Shown here piece by piece: positions 23,905 through 36,329 of a stretch of 64,000 nucleotides of DNA. Source of the DNA: Eulemur rufifrons (taxonomy: Eukaryota; Chordata; Mammalia; Primates; Lemuridae); contig NC_090983.1 of assembly GCF_041146395.1 (NCBI RefSeq), positions 63,929,501 through 63,993,500 on the forward strand. Direction: 5' to 3'. The position numbers and the translations under genes were made by a program. The notes under the pieces are model-generated. The model saw only the letters and a program-made list of their open reading frames with translations, did not search any database and had not been told where the DNA came from. How positions within the stretch are numbered: the first letter of the stretch is position 1; each line of letters starts with the position of its first letter.

Positions 23905-24039
23905 CACAGTACATACCCAGATATGCAGTATAAAGTGTGGCATTAACATTTTTTGATGGGGGGGTGATATGAGAAGAAAGAGTCTAAAAAGGCTCCTTGG
24001 GGGGTGATATTGAGAAAAAGTTGTGAAACACTGATGTAA

Positions 24040-24120
24040 CTCAGGCTCCCTCATTTTTTAGGGAACAGATGAGGAAAGTCAGAGAGTGAAATGATGCCTC
24101 AGTCACACAGCTAGTCAGTC
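24040..24120 (-). mobile_element. MIR fragment, antisense
   Basis: Contains 'gaacagatgaggaaagtcag' and 'cagtcacacagctagtcagt', the inverted MIR core. Confidence 0.55.
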
Positions 24121-24129
24121 ATGTATATG

Positions 24130-24890
24130 CATGTGTATACTTAGAAAATAATTCCCCGTTTTTAGGAACAAAAGGCACAAGAACCATTTATTACTTTACC
24201 AAGCTTGACAATCCCATTATGTCCTCCCCTTTGGCTTCATTTCTTTCTGGGTTTGTAGGTGGGCTTATTTATGCTCTCATTTCACCCTTAAGCTACAAAT
24301 AACTAAATCCCAACTTTTTGGAGGTCAACAACAAGGAGTGAACCAGCCCTGGGGCTAAGTCTGGACCCTGGGATGTGTGTCACTCAAGCTGCTGTGTATT
24401 TGGGGTGCTCCGAGCTGTCCACCTGGGTGCTGGAATAGTACTGAAAATGTCATAGGTGCTCATAATTATGAATTAATGCATGAATACTGGAAGTAGCAGG
24501 AAGAAGGGGGCTCAGAAGGACTGAGAACTGTTTGTCTTTTAAATTATTTAATTATTAGTGAATCTCATTTCACACAGAAACTAGCAACATTGACTCATTT
24601 GCCGGCTGTCAGACATCTGCTCTTATGCTATAAGTGGCCTGAGGTCTTGAAGAAAAGTTGGACACTCAGCAGAGCTCTTATTAATATTTTGGGGTCAGCT
24701 GCTCTACTGGGTCTCAAATTCTGTTACTGTTAGTTTGCTGAGAAACGGCATCCTTAGTTTGTTTGGGGCCAGACCAGGGTTTTATCATTAAGGAATAAGT
24801 ATTATGAAGCCTTTAAACAGTTTCACTTACACTCTTCCTACACATCAACACACAATTCATTAAATTTATTGAAGAGAGAAGAGGAGACTT
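24130..24890. other. No recognisable feature
   Basis: Unique-looking sequence; no supported gene or repeat. Confidence 0.45.
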
Positions 24891-24894
24891 TTTT

Positions 24895-25800
24895 TTTTAA
24901 CCTACTTACACAAATGATTCTATTACATTTAATTTTTGCATAGGTGATACTTCTACATATTCCTTCTCCCCCTAATAAGAATACAGTGAAATGTTTTCTT
25001 TCCACAGTCTGCTTGGTCCAACTATTTCCACTGACCAATGTTATTACTTTCTTGGGTATTTCTCTAAAATTTCTTTATGTTTATAAAGCAAAAATGAAGA
25101 GATGTTATTCTCTCTCCTACTGTAACTATAAAATGGCATATTATACATACTGTTCCATACCTCTTTTCTCCCAAATAATTTATCTTGGAGAGGCTCTATA
25201 TTGGTACATGGAGAGCTTCCTATATGTTTTTCTTTCCTTAAGAGCTGGATAATAGTCCATTATATGGATGTACTTTATTTAACTGTATACTTATGGACTG
25301 ACTTTCAGGTTGTTTGCAATTTTGTGCTGTTACTAGTAATTCTGCGATTAATAACATTTTGCATACATCATATATGTGTATAAGCATATCTGTAGGATAT
25401 ATTACAAGACATAAATTTGCTGAGGCCTAGAATAGCCTCAGCAAAATGTATTTGAGATGTGGATGGTTTTGTTAAATTGCACTTTCTAGGAAATATACCA
25501 ATTTATTCTTAAAAAAGAAATGTTATGAGTGCTTATTTCTTCATAACGTCAAGCGTATGTCAACAAGGTTTTTACCTTTTGCTAGTCTGAAAGGTGAAAA
25601 TGATATCTCAATATAGGTTAAATTTTCGTAGCTCTAATTTTAAGTGAAGCCAAGCATCTTTCGTGTGTTTAAAACCATTTTTAAATGTGTGAAGCATTTG
25701 ATTACATCCTTTGCAATACTGAGTTACTGATCTTTTATTGATTTCTAGGAGCTCTTTATTTATTATAAAGAGTCTCTCAAAAGAGGTTATTGATGTTCAT
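24895..25800 (-). mobile_element. L1ME-type fragment, antisense
   Basis: Antisense L1 3' UTR with 'taatagtccattatatggat', 'caggttgtttgcaattttgt', 'gcatatctgtaggatatatt', 'ctagtctgaaaggtgaaaat' and 'tgatttctaggagctcttta'. Diverged, non-coding. Confidence 0.8.
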
Positions 25801-28800
25801 TCCCATTTGACATCAATGACTTTAAATATTAATTAAACAAAATTTTATTTTTAAATTTTGCTAGCATGATGAATTAACATTGCTGAAAAAGATTACTTCA
25901 CATAATTTATCACATGGTATTTAATTTCTCATATTATCAATAAATAAATAGGACACTTACAAAATAATTACATCTATGAGAAGAATTACCCCATTTAATC
26001 TTATTCTATTGGCTTTCCTTCAGACAAATAATCCTGTTCAGAGCACCAGCTGCCTGTGCTGGGGTAGAGGTAGTTTTGTCATTTAATTGCCTAAAGCTCT
26101 TAAATAAGTAAGTGACAAATCTAAGGAAGTCTAACATTCTAAGCCTGATTTTTAGAATCAACTGCCAAGTGACCAAGAAACCTGAAAAGGTTATTGTGTT
26201 CAGAGCTTGGCAAAGTCTCTAGCATTTAGGGCTTGAAAAATATTTATTTATTATGATTAAAACTCCTTACTGTAGTTCCCAGAATAGGAAAGATTTCCAT
26301 TCTTGGCTGGCAGTCACAGAGTTTAGCTAAGGAGTGTTCCTTGCCTGGCTTATCTTTATGCATTACGTTGAACTGTATAAAATTACTGTTTTATAGGTCA
26401 AAAATGGCTGACTCTCAGCTCTTTCACCCGGTTCAATCTATATCTGAAAGCCTGACGCAGCTAGAGAGGATTCAGCTCTCACAGCAAAAAGCTCAACGCT
26501 TTCAACACTGGGCAGACTGGAGCTCCTAGCAACCTTCCAGGTCTACGCCTAGGAAGTCGGGGGTCTTTGCAGCTCTCCTGCTGGAAGCTAAGACTGCAGT
26601 ATCCAGCAGCCACCACAAGAGGGGGCGTTTCTCTTGGAAATGTGAAGATACTCAACGATTTTCAGAATAGGCAAACAGCGCAGGCAGTTTGGGGATAGGC
26701 CGCTAGGCCAGCAGTAAACACTGAATGTGGGAATAAGGGGGGCCAGTGATTGCATGTTAGGCCATTGCCTATCCCAGAGGGAAAGCCAGTGGTTCTCTAT
26801 CTGGCAAGTTAGAGTTAGTAATGCTGAGAACAGGCAAGCCAAAATGAAGGGAGATCACAGCGATAGCCTAATTCCTATTTTGGTGATCTAACTGTGGATT
26901 TGGTAGCCAGAATCAGAACAGCAAAAATGACAAGCAGAAAAGGTTGAAGGTATATCTCTTACACATTTGAACATATCAGCTTCTCAGAAAAATTTAGGAT
27001 GACATAGAGCTATGCTGAATTTGCCAGTTGAATAGCATATTCCTGTCTAAAATTCTGGCTGCCTTGCTAAAAATGCATGCTAGCAATGGGCCCTGTGCTC
27101 AGACGTTGCACAGGCCCTTACATTAGGCAGATAATGCAAAAAAATATTTTCTTTTGTATTGGCACAGCTGTTAAAGATTGTGTAGCTCGGCTGACAGGAG
27201 GCTTATCCTTTGTTCAGCTCTGGAAGTTTGTTCTAAATGAAAGAGAGACTAGGCTTGTGTAGTGCCGCTTGGCACACTGGTGCAGGACCAGGGGGTCCAG
27301 ACTTCTGTGGCTGGCTTTTACAATCAATCTCCAATTGATAAAGGAACATTGCAACAGCCAAGCCCCCTCAATGAGAACATTAAGTGGCCTGGAACAAGTT
27401 AATCAACCAGAGGCATTCTTACTAAAAAATTAAGAAACAGGAAAAAGAGAATGAATACAACAAATTATGATATATTCTGACACGAAGTTTAGCAGTCCCG
27501 GTCGTCTTTCATTGCCCAGCATCTGAGGTCAATTGGAATTCAGGGGTTCTCAGAGTCAGTTCGTGAACTGTTATAATTTGATAGAGAGATAATAAACAGG
27601 TAGTTATTGCTCTTCGGCACTCCTCTCCCCCCAACTCCTCACAAGTATCCAAGCTAACTGGGATGCTTTCCTACAGTGGTTTGTTGGGATTCTCTTTCTT
27701 CTACCTCCAAAATCAGCCGTCATGTTTTCATTTGTCATTCTGAGAAGACATGGATGTTATGTTAAAAAAAAGTGAGCTTCAACTTGTCATTGTGAATGTG
27801 CACGAAAATGGCTGTTTTATCCATTGCAGCAAGTGCAGGCTGCCCTATCTCCTGCTAAATGGAAGCAATTTACCAGTAATGCTGGTACCAGATGAAGATT
27901 CTCAGTGCACCACAAGTGAATTACCATGTCTATAATCTTCAAGAAGAAAGGAAAATGGTAAACTGGTAAACAAAACAACACAAAACAAAGCCTACAAAGA
28001 ACTTACAAAAACCAAAAAAACCAACCAAAGCCAAGAAGGGGGATATTGGGCCAAATTTTGGTAAAAAGCACGTGATTCACTTTAGAGATAATCAGCTGGA
28101 TAGATTACCCTGCTTCATTTCTAAAACAAAAAGATTTTGCAGGTGAGCTGTGAACAAGGGATTGTTGATTGCCCTCCGGGCTGTTTAGAGTCCTTACCGG
28201 TCAGAGATGAGTAACATTCAGACAGTGGGTCTTGCATATGTGTGTATGTTCTATGAAACCACATGTGAAGAGAAACATTTTAATATATTGATTTGTCATA
28301 ATAAGTTCCTAGTAAATGTGTTATTAAAACAATGAATTAAAGGGATCATTCTTAGGGAACTCTGCTACATATAGTGTGTGAAGTGCCTCACAGATAATAA
28401 ATACAATAAATAAGGATTGAGATGTAGATGGAAAGAGATGGTTTCTGTTGAGAAAAGTGGGTGGGAAGCACTTGGTGTCTTCTTCCAGCTTCAGGTCCTT
28501 GAAATATGAAATATGAGCTGTGACTTCTCCTCCACCCCAAGTCTCACTTTAATTCCTAGACCAAAATAAGGGAAAAGAAGAGATAAGCACTGGGAGAAGT
28601 GGAAAGGAGAATTTGTTAGGTCACAGAGAAGGTGGGATGACAGAGAGACACCCTCGGAATAGTCTAGAGGCTTTAATTTTAATCCTTTCTTGGAGATTAC
28701 TCTGACCACATCTGTTCATGATGCGATTCTATTAGCAAAAGGGAAGAGCCAGTGCTTTGTGATAAAGGCCCACCTGGGGCCAGAGTTTGAGTCAACAGGT

Positions 28801-30755
28801 GTTTCCCATTATTGTCATTAAGCCTCACCTGCACCCAGGACTAGTAAGACTCACTGTAAGCATTCACAACTGAGAGAGATGTAGAACATCTAGGTTGCTA
28901 CTTCTTTTTCTTATCTTATTCCTACATTTCAAAGTGACTTTTTGTTCCAGTTTCCTTGAAATGGAAAGAAGTTTTGGTTCAGGGCATTTCTCTGTAGCTA
29001 TTTGTATTTCACAGGAATGTGGGTTTTCTTACAAGGAACTCAAGGGTTTTAAGAAATTCTCAGGTCTTGTTTACGAGGTTGGTAAGCCACCTATGACATT
29101 ATGTGCATTTTCCAAAAGGAATGTGAAAGAAGGCTTAGACTGTTTAGTGTCTTGTTCATTCATTTTGTGCAGGAGGTAATGATGCTCTTGGATGAATATG
29201 AAGAATACTGGGTAGAAATGGAATACAGCTCCTAGATGATTGTAAATATATCTTTTTTTCTCTAAGTGAATTCCAAGGCCTGTAAGTGAATTATGTTCTA
29301 CAATAGAGCTATCCTTAATGGGCTTATGAGAACACTAGGTTTCATCCTCAAGGATCAATATCAGTGCAATTTCTCCCCCTGGATCCGTACCACTGATGTT
29401 GCACTTGTTTGTTAAGGCCAGATCCTGAAATCAGGACATGCCTTTGTGTTAGAGCATCATGGCCACAGATGCATGTTGATGACAAAGTTAGAGAGGACTC
29501 ATTTGTTCAAGAAGGCTCTGATTTCTGTGTATTTTCCAAACATTTCCCCTATTTAATCCGACAATTTCTTTGTACCAGTAAGCCACTTTTTAGCATTCTT
29601 CCAACATCTGTTTAATAAATATTTTAGGATTCTAGCCTGATGCTAAGTCCTCACCTCAGGAAGAGAGGAAGCTGGGTAAAATTTGAATTCTCATACGTTT
29701 TCTAAGGGTGATGAGGATATGCCTTTATGAAGATACAGTTTATCTTTGGAGGCTTCAGTTAGGCTAGACAATTGTTCTTCCTACTGAATGGAACCAGAGA
29801 CTGAGAGGGGCATGAGGATGCTTTCCAACTTCATAGGAACCAGATCTGGAATACAAAGACTGTGATTCTTCCAAGATCAAGAGAGTTCCAAGAGCAATCT
29901 GAGCTAATGAAGTAATCTTGAGGCTCTGAGTTTAGAAGTCTAGAGTTACAAGCTTCAAGCTTCAGGGTAAACTTCTCTAACAAAAACCTAGGGCACGATG
30001 AACCAGACTGTTTCTGCCTGGAGCTCTCCCTGCCTGGTGGGCCAGTGTCTGATCCTCCGTCCTTTGTCTGCTCTGGAGTTCGGCCATTCTAAGGCAGCTT
30101 GACTAACTCCAGGGCAACTCCTTGTTCCAGCTGTGTCCAATTCTCTGATCTACACCAAAGCCCCGTGCCACCCATCACCAGCCTTGACCATGTCTATCCC
30201 CATTGCCTGCTTCAGGCAAGGTTAGCAGTTCGCTTCCCTAAAACATGCTTCTATTTCTTTTGCTATAGTACAACCATACACTGTTCAGTGTTAGGAAAGA
30301 TGATATTTGAAAATCAAAACCTCAGATCTGATGGTCTAGGCAGTGCTCCTCTTTCTGCAGGGGAGCAATAAGCTTAGCTGGCCGGTTGAGAATGCAAGGC
30401 AAGCTGCAGTAGCTGACGCCGGAGGTTGGGTGGTAGTTGGAGTCAGGGTGGGTCACAGTTTAAGGCTGAAGAGCCCGCTGGAGCCAGGGTCACAACAGCT
30501 CAGGGAGAATGCCTTGCAGTTAGGGTTTTATCTGGAGCCTGAGACATCAGCTGCTCCTTTATTTCTAGTCACCCAGGTCTTTGCTGATTTATTATGAAGA
30601 CCTACAAGAACCCCGAGCCCAAGCGTGGTTCTCCGGGAGAAGGAATCCTAGAGCCTCTGTGTCTGAACTAGAGTCAAATCAGCCCTCGGCATGTTGAGCT
30701 TCTGTGGAGTCTGAGTCCTCTCGGGAGAATGCACAACCTGACCCCTCCCTGAAGG
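25800..30755. other. Long repeat-poor stretch, no recognisable gene
   Basis: Nearly 5 kb with almost no repeat that I recognise, which stands out against the rest of the window. Open frames here are all under 100 codons, lack family motifs and show no convincing exon boundaries. It could hold conserved non-coding elements; only an alignment to other mammals can show this. Confidence 0.45.
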
Positions 30756-30761
30756 ACCAAC

Positions 30762-30998
30762 TAGCATTTATTATGCCCTTACTATGATCCAGGCACTCTT
30801 AGGAGTTTTCTATAGGGACCTCATGGTATTGGATTCTGTGACATTCTGGGAGTGTGTATTACCACTGCTATGTTACTGTGGGGGAAACTGAGGCTCACTG
30901 AGGTAAAGAAACTCATGCAAGTCACATAATCAACAGGAAGCAGAGCTTGGTTTGAACCCAGGTCTGCTGGACCCCAGAGCCTGCAACTACTCTGCAGA
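30762..30998 (-). mobile_element. MIR SINE, antisense
   Basis: Near complete: 'ctagcatttattatgccctt', 'gatccaggcactcttaggag', 'ggggaaactgaggctcactg', 'cttggtttgaacccaggtct'. Confidence 0.82.
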
Positions 30999-30999
30999 T

Positions 31000-32210
31000 C
31001 AGGAAGAGAAATCCCTGCGATGGGATGGTGATTAGGTATGATTATTTACATCATAAAGGATTTTTTTCATGTACACACACATTAAACACACAGAAGTCCC
31101 CTAAATAGTGAAATAACTCTACTAGTGGATTTCAAACATTTGATTTTGCAAAGATCAAGATATGCTACTTTACAGCAAAGTGCTTTATTGTGTAAAGCAA
31201 GCCACAAGTTGCAACTTTTGTGTCTCTGTTTTCTTGGCAATGTTCAAGAATGTCTTTTTCTTCAATTAATTACTTCCTGTCCTTTTGTTTGGGTTGTTTT
31301 ATCCTTCCTTTCCCCACACTGTCATCTTAATTATTAAGCTTTTCAAATATGATAATACCTTTTCATAAATTCTCAGAAATATGATGTTTTCACCAGTAGG
31401 CTATTTTGTGCTAGAAAAGAGAGATAACACAACTAATCTTGCATTCAAGAAGAGGCTTTGAAATCCTGGAAAGGAAAAACAGCACCTCCAAACTAATGCT
31501 GCCATCAACTCCTGCCCTCCCCTTCCACTTTGCGGCAGCCTCCCCTGCTGGTGGCCTTGCTGGCAGGCACCGGTGCTGGGCCGCCTTCCACCGTGCACCC
31601 TAATCGCATTAAGCCCATTAATGGTCCATTTGTTTCTTCTCCTCCTGCTTCCACAAACGGAAATGCATTATTCATGGACAACCTTTCTCCCCTCTCCCTT
31701 TGCATTTTATCACTACCGTAGACTATCTGAATCTCACGTTGTTGCACAGGCTGTGATATCGGCTGTTTTGGTGGCTCTGATGTGAAATTACACCATTGTC
31801 AGCAGACATTAACAGGACTCAAGAAAACATCTGTGTGGCAGCTCTCTGTTTTGCTGAGACCTCCAGCCGTCCTTCTTAATGGCTTTCAACTGACCCACTT
31901 CCGCAGAAAGCTGGTTGAACCTGTGTTCTATTCTCTTGGGGAGATGCCACTTGCCTCTTGTTTATCTAATAAATATCCTACTGGCAACTGAAACCTCCTC
32001 TGGAGGCACAAGGATTGTGAGTACATCTTTTCTCCATGCTGTCTTTGATCAGCAACACCAACAAAACAAAGCAATGTCCTAAGAGCTCCAACCATATACA
32101 TCTTTAATTGGCCTATTCTACAGTATTTCAGGCCCAGGGTCCTTGGGGGATGGGAACTCAGTGCCTTTTCTTGTGCCAATAAAATCCCGTTTAAAATGGT
32201 TGCTCAGTCT
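31000..32210. other. No recognisable feature
   Basis: Unique-looking. The segment 31490-31800 is richer in G+C than its surroundings and open in several frames on both strands, but no frame resembles a protein family. Confidence 0.45.
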
Positions 32211-32214
32211 TCTG

Positions 32215-32377
32215 CTTAGCCGCATATGGCTTTTTAAGTTTAAATGAATAAAAATTGAATGTTCAGTCACTCTAGCCACAGTTCCAGCGCTCAGTAGCCA
32301 TGTGTGGCTAGTGACTGCTGTATTAGACAACACAGTGGTATGTCTATCATCTCAGAAAATTCTAGTGGATAGCACTG
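32215..32377. mobile_element. hAT-type nonautonomous element fragment
   Basis: Contains 'gcatatggctttttaagttt', 'agtagccatgtgtggctagt', 'gctgtattagacaacacagt' and ends 'tctagtggatagcactg', matching one end of a common mammalian hAT miniature element. The left terminus is missing or decayed and no duplication is visible. Confidence 0.6.
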
Positions 32378-32384
32378 GGCTAGC

Positions 32385-32650
32385 AATGATAAGGACTAAC
32401 ATTTTTGAGTACCTGTTATGTGCCAGGAACTGTTCTAGCACTTGACATGTTTGGATTCTCCTACTCCTCACCGCAAACCTCTGAGCTAGGTGCTATTATT
32501 TGTCTGATTTATGGATGAGCAGACACAGGCACAGAGCCGATTTACATCATAAAACCACTTGTGTTACGTCCTTAATATGTGGAAAAAACAAGACCAACAC
32601 AGGCAGTTTGTCGCCAGAGCCCAAGCCCTGCACCTCCTGCTTCTTCACAC
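32385..32650 (-). mobile_element. MIR SINE, antisense
   Basis: Landmarks: 'gtacctgttatgtgccagga', 'actgttctagcacttgacat', 'gagctaggtgctattatttg', 'cagacacaggcacagagccg'. Confidence 0.8.
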
Positions 32651-32739
32651 TGGGCGCTTTAGGAAGAGACTGAGCTCCAGACCACCTTTGATTTAAAGAC
32701 ATGTCTTTACTTTAAAAGAATGAAAGACTATTAATGTAT

Positions 32740-33165
32740 TAATCACCACTTCTCTGCCCTTCCCAGCCCTGACTCTGCTCTTGGCAGACGGTCGACCTTC
32801 CATTGTATAAAAAGGAACAAGGCACAACACCTGGTCCCCTCAGCCACGCGCTTTGCTCCTTGAACAGGGCCCTGTTCCTTCATCAGTTTTTGTCTCCTTC
32901 CCTCTTGTCTCCTCCTGGGAAGGGCTAATTCCTTTACTGGCCACCTCAGCTCATCCTCTCCCACCTCACTCAGAACCAAGCTGCCATTATTTGCTCCCTT
33001 TCTCGTCCACTTCAGTTTTTCCCTCCTGTAAGATTCTTTGTCTTTGTGGAAAACGTAAGCAGTACTTCTCTCTCTGACTCCTTTGTGTAAATAGGCCAGC
33101 CTCCCCTCCAGTCCTCCTTTAAGGCGCAGTAGGCATCATTCAGGAGGCCCTTCAGCCCTGTCCCC
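32740..33165. other. Unassigned C/T-rich sequence
   Basis: C/T-rich on the plus strand, possibly decayed L2 ORF2, but no block is diagnostic. Open frames on both strands are not gene-like. Confidence 0.35.
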
Positions 33166-33169
33166 TCCC

Positions 33170-33395
33170 TTCCCCCAGACCAGGCCACCAGGCCTGTGCA
33201 CGCCCTCAGAGCTCCCTTGGCCTCGTTTACCTGACAGCAGTCTTTACCACGTGTGGAGCAATGTATTTACATTTCTGTTTTCTCTATTAAATTGTTTACT
33301 GCTTGAGAGTCAGGATCAAGTTCTAATCTTCTCTGGATCTTGCCAACTAGTGCAATGGCACAATATAGGCACTAAATAAATGCTGATTGGAATTT
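33170..33395 (+). mobile_element. L2 3'-end fragment, sense
   Basis: Includes 'gtttactgcttgagagtcag' and the terminal word 'aggcactaaataaatgctga', the L2 3' tail. Confidence 0.75.
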
Positions 33396-33636
33396 AACCA
33401 TTTATTCTAAAAAGAAAACAGCAACAAATACCTAAACATGTCAACTTTCTTTTGACCCTACTTTCTCCTCTGATATTTTATCCTCAAACTTCTTGAAAAT
33501 TAATCTACATTCCGTATTCATTACCACTTAGTCTTTATCCCCTTGTAATTTGGCCTCTGCCCATCAAAACAAAACAAAACAAAACACCAACCTCCTAAAC
33601 ACAAATGCCACGTCTGTGCCTTTGTGAAGGTTTGGA

Positions 33637-34951
33637 CCATAATCCTGAAAAACACATCCTGAATGCCATAATCCTGAAATGTTGAACTACCTAAAGATCA
33701 AAATCCCTGAAGTCCAAAATTCCTAATGTCTAAAATCCTGAAAAGCAAAATCACAGGGTAGTTGCATTATGTTAGGGCAACTCTTACAGACCATCTCTGT
33801 GCAGTTGCCCATAATCTACCCCTGTAATGCACTTTTTCATATGGTGAATTTTCTTTTTAGTTTTTTGGGTTTTTTTTCTTTTTTTAGTTCTTCACTTTTA
33901 AATTGTCAGTGTTATTTTTTACAATTCGCTATGCCATGTATTTCATCTTGCCATCATTTCCAATACTGGAGGTGTAAATTATGCAGAGACTTTTAGAGAG
34001 TCTAATTACTTTTATGCATTTTTTGAAAATCTGACTCTGCAAAAAGCACATTATCACAACTTGACTTTGTGTGTAAGCATTAGGTGTATATGTAAAAACA
34101 TTGAAACTTCCTCAACAAATGAAGGGATGTCCTTCTTGGACATCTGCATTTGTGAAAGATAAAATCTGTTTGAGATCCTGGCTCTGGTAACTGCATATGC
34201 AGTGGTGACCCATCAAAGTTTTTTATTTATTTATTTTTTTTATTTCAGGAAATTATGGGGGTACAAACATTTTGGTTACATGTTATGACTTTGCCACATC
34301 CCAGCCATGATTTGAGATGTGCCCTTTCGCCCCCTACAAAGCTCACCGCATCCATTAGTTGTGAGTTTACCCACCCGTAACCCCCCTACCTCCAAAGAAT
34401 ATTACTACGAGCACCTTAGTGTTGATCAGTCAGTGCCAGCTTGATGGCGAGTACGTGTGGTGCCTATTCTTCCATTCTTGTGATACCTCACTTCGTAGGA
34501 TAAGCTCAAGCTCTATCCAGGAAATATGGTTGTCAGTGATGGTATTTCAGATGACTGCAGTTTACAAAGCTGGGTGCATACAATTACCAATCATAGTGAT
34601 ATGCGTTTATACATTTCCCTTTTTGACCCATTTCTTTATGAATATGGTTTGTTTGCTCCTAACTGTTATTCCTGTGTGACTGTTGTTACTACACCAGAGT
34701 GTTTATGCTTGCAAAAATATGTTTATTATTATTGCCTATTTTATTGTGCAAAGTGGCCTATGAAGTGTTCTGTCATGTTTTTGTATGTTTCCCAAATAAA
34801 TCTCTTTTTAAAAATGCAAATAAACATCTTTTAAAGAATTTAAAAAATTATTTCAAAAATTATATTTTAGACTTTAGTGGGGCTTATCTTTCAGGATTTC
34901 AACATTCAGGATGACAGCATTCAGCACTGTGCCTTTCAGGGTCACGATCGG
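33637..34951. mobile_element. DNA element with long terminal inverted repeats
   Basis: The ends form an inverted repeat of at least 60 bp. The left, from 33637, has repeated 'aatcctgaa' units. The right, 34888-34951, read on the minus strand, shows the same series (ctgaaaggcacag, tcctgaatgttgaaatcctg). About 1.3 kb in total, including an inserted L1 end. Long repeat-rich inverted ends recall MULE/MuDR-type elements such as Ricksha, but I cannot confirm the family and see no clear 9-bp duplication. No transposase is visible. Confidence 0.65.
34215..34550 (-). mobile_element. L1 3' end, strepsirrhine type, antisense
   Basis: T-rich tail, then 'tttcaggaaattatgggggt', 'acaaacattttggttacatg', 'ccattagttgtgagtttacc', and 'ttccattcttgtgatacctc'. 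Same 3' UTR lineage as 9724-9867 but longer. It sits inside the inverted-repeat element, so it is younger than it. The right edge and duplication are not clear. Confidence 0.8.
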
Positions 34952-34990
34952 CTCCCCCTTGAAAACACAGTTTTAAAATTTGAAGTACAC

Positions 34991-35329
34991 AGGCCAGGCG
35001 CGGTGGCTCACGCCTGTAATCCTAGCACTCTGGGAGGCCGGGGTGGGCGGATCGTTTGAGCTCAGGAGTTCGAGACCAGCCTGAGCAAGAGCGAGACCCC
35101 ATCTCTACTAAAAATAGAAAGAAATTATATGGACAGCTAAAAAATATATATATAGAAAAAGTTAGCCGGGCATGGTGGCACATGCCTGTAGTCCCAGCTA
35201 CTCGGGAGGCTGAGACAGGAGGATCCTTTGAGCTCAGGAGTTTGAGGTTGCTGTGAGCTAGGCTGACGCCACGGCACTCACTCTAGCCTGGGCAACAGAG
35301 TGAGACTCTGTCTCAAAAAAAAAAAAAAA
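34991..35329 (+). mobile_element. Young full-length Alu SINE, strepsirrhine type
   Basis: Complete Alu: starts 'ggccaggcgcggtggctcac', A and B box wording intact, middle A-rich linker with 'aaatatatatatag', right arm, then an A tail of about 20. 'atcctagcactctgggaggc', 'cctgagcaagagcgagaccc' and 'gctgacgccacggcactc' are strepsirrhine-type variants. It has an exact 16-bp duplication, aaaatttgaagtacac, at 34975-34990 and 35330-35345; the leading A residues are ambiguous with the tail. Many CpGs remain, which fits a recent insertion. Confidence 0.96.
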
Positions 35330-36329
35330 AAAATTTGAAGTACACGATATTGATGACCTTTCCTTGAAATTCTCCTCTCCCTTAAATTCTGTTCACTTTA
35401 GCATTTGGATTCTTGTTACTTCTTCGGTCAAATCATTTCTTCTTGATCTTGATTTTCTTGGCTAGCTTTTGCTCTTCTGCCATTCATTAATTATGGACAA
35501 TCCTTAAGCTTTAGGAGTTCTCTCTCCCCTTTGTCATGTTATAAATTTCTATGATTTCGATTATTTTCTCCATGGGAATGACTCTTGCATTTATACTGTA
35601 ATCACGTCCTTTCTTCTTAGCATCTCTACGTCCTGCTGGTTCTTGAAACTTAACGTTTGTAAACTAATTTAATCCTTTTTGCTATTAAACTTGTTCCTCC
35701 TCCTGACTTTCTAAATTCAGTCAATGGCATTGCTATCTTGCATTTTCATATTTGAATTTCAAACTCATCTCTGATGGCTCCTGTATCTCCAATCCCATAT
35801 ACCCAATAAGTCATTATATCCTATTGAGTTTTCTTTGAAATTGCTCTCACTTCTGCTCCTTTCACATGCCTTTCCCGTGGCCGCCTCCCTAATCAAGACT
35901 CTTATTTAACTCCTGTCTGTACTAATCTCCCAGCATCTAACCTCCCCCGGCTTCTAATACATCCTCACACCATGCCAAAGTGATCTTCTCAAACAACTCT
36001 GATTATATCTGATTATGTCTTTTCCTTATTCAAAATATCTTTAATGACAGATACATGCCTATTTAATAAAGTCCATATCATTTGCTTGACAGTCAAGGAC
36101 CACATATAAAAATTTTTCTTTGCATTTTTATCTGGTTGTTCTCCTGCATATACCCTGAATGTCTCATTGTTTCCCAACACACTTTCTAGTCTTTTACCTC
36201 CACAGTTTTAAAAAATATATTCTCCTTTCTGCTTAAGTTGCCCTAGCCCACTCCCCCCTCTTCTTCACCTCCAATTCTACTTATTCAAGTGCTTTCTTTT
36301 CAATGCCCTGTTCATGTCAGGTTTTAGTC

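Noticed and set aside
23688..24054. Minus-strand frames with Cys-Val repeats
   Set aside because: Produced by translating the (CA)n(TA)n microsatellite.
26341..26529. Possible LTR promoter (TATA-like 'tataaaat' upstream of a short frame)
   Set aside because: No LTR ends, no polyadenylation signal at the expected place, no family recognised.
27750..27935. 61-codon frame with several Cys/His residues resembling a zinc-binding fragment
   Set aside because: Spacing fits no known zinc finger, and there are no splice-like borders or neighbouring exons.
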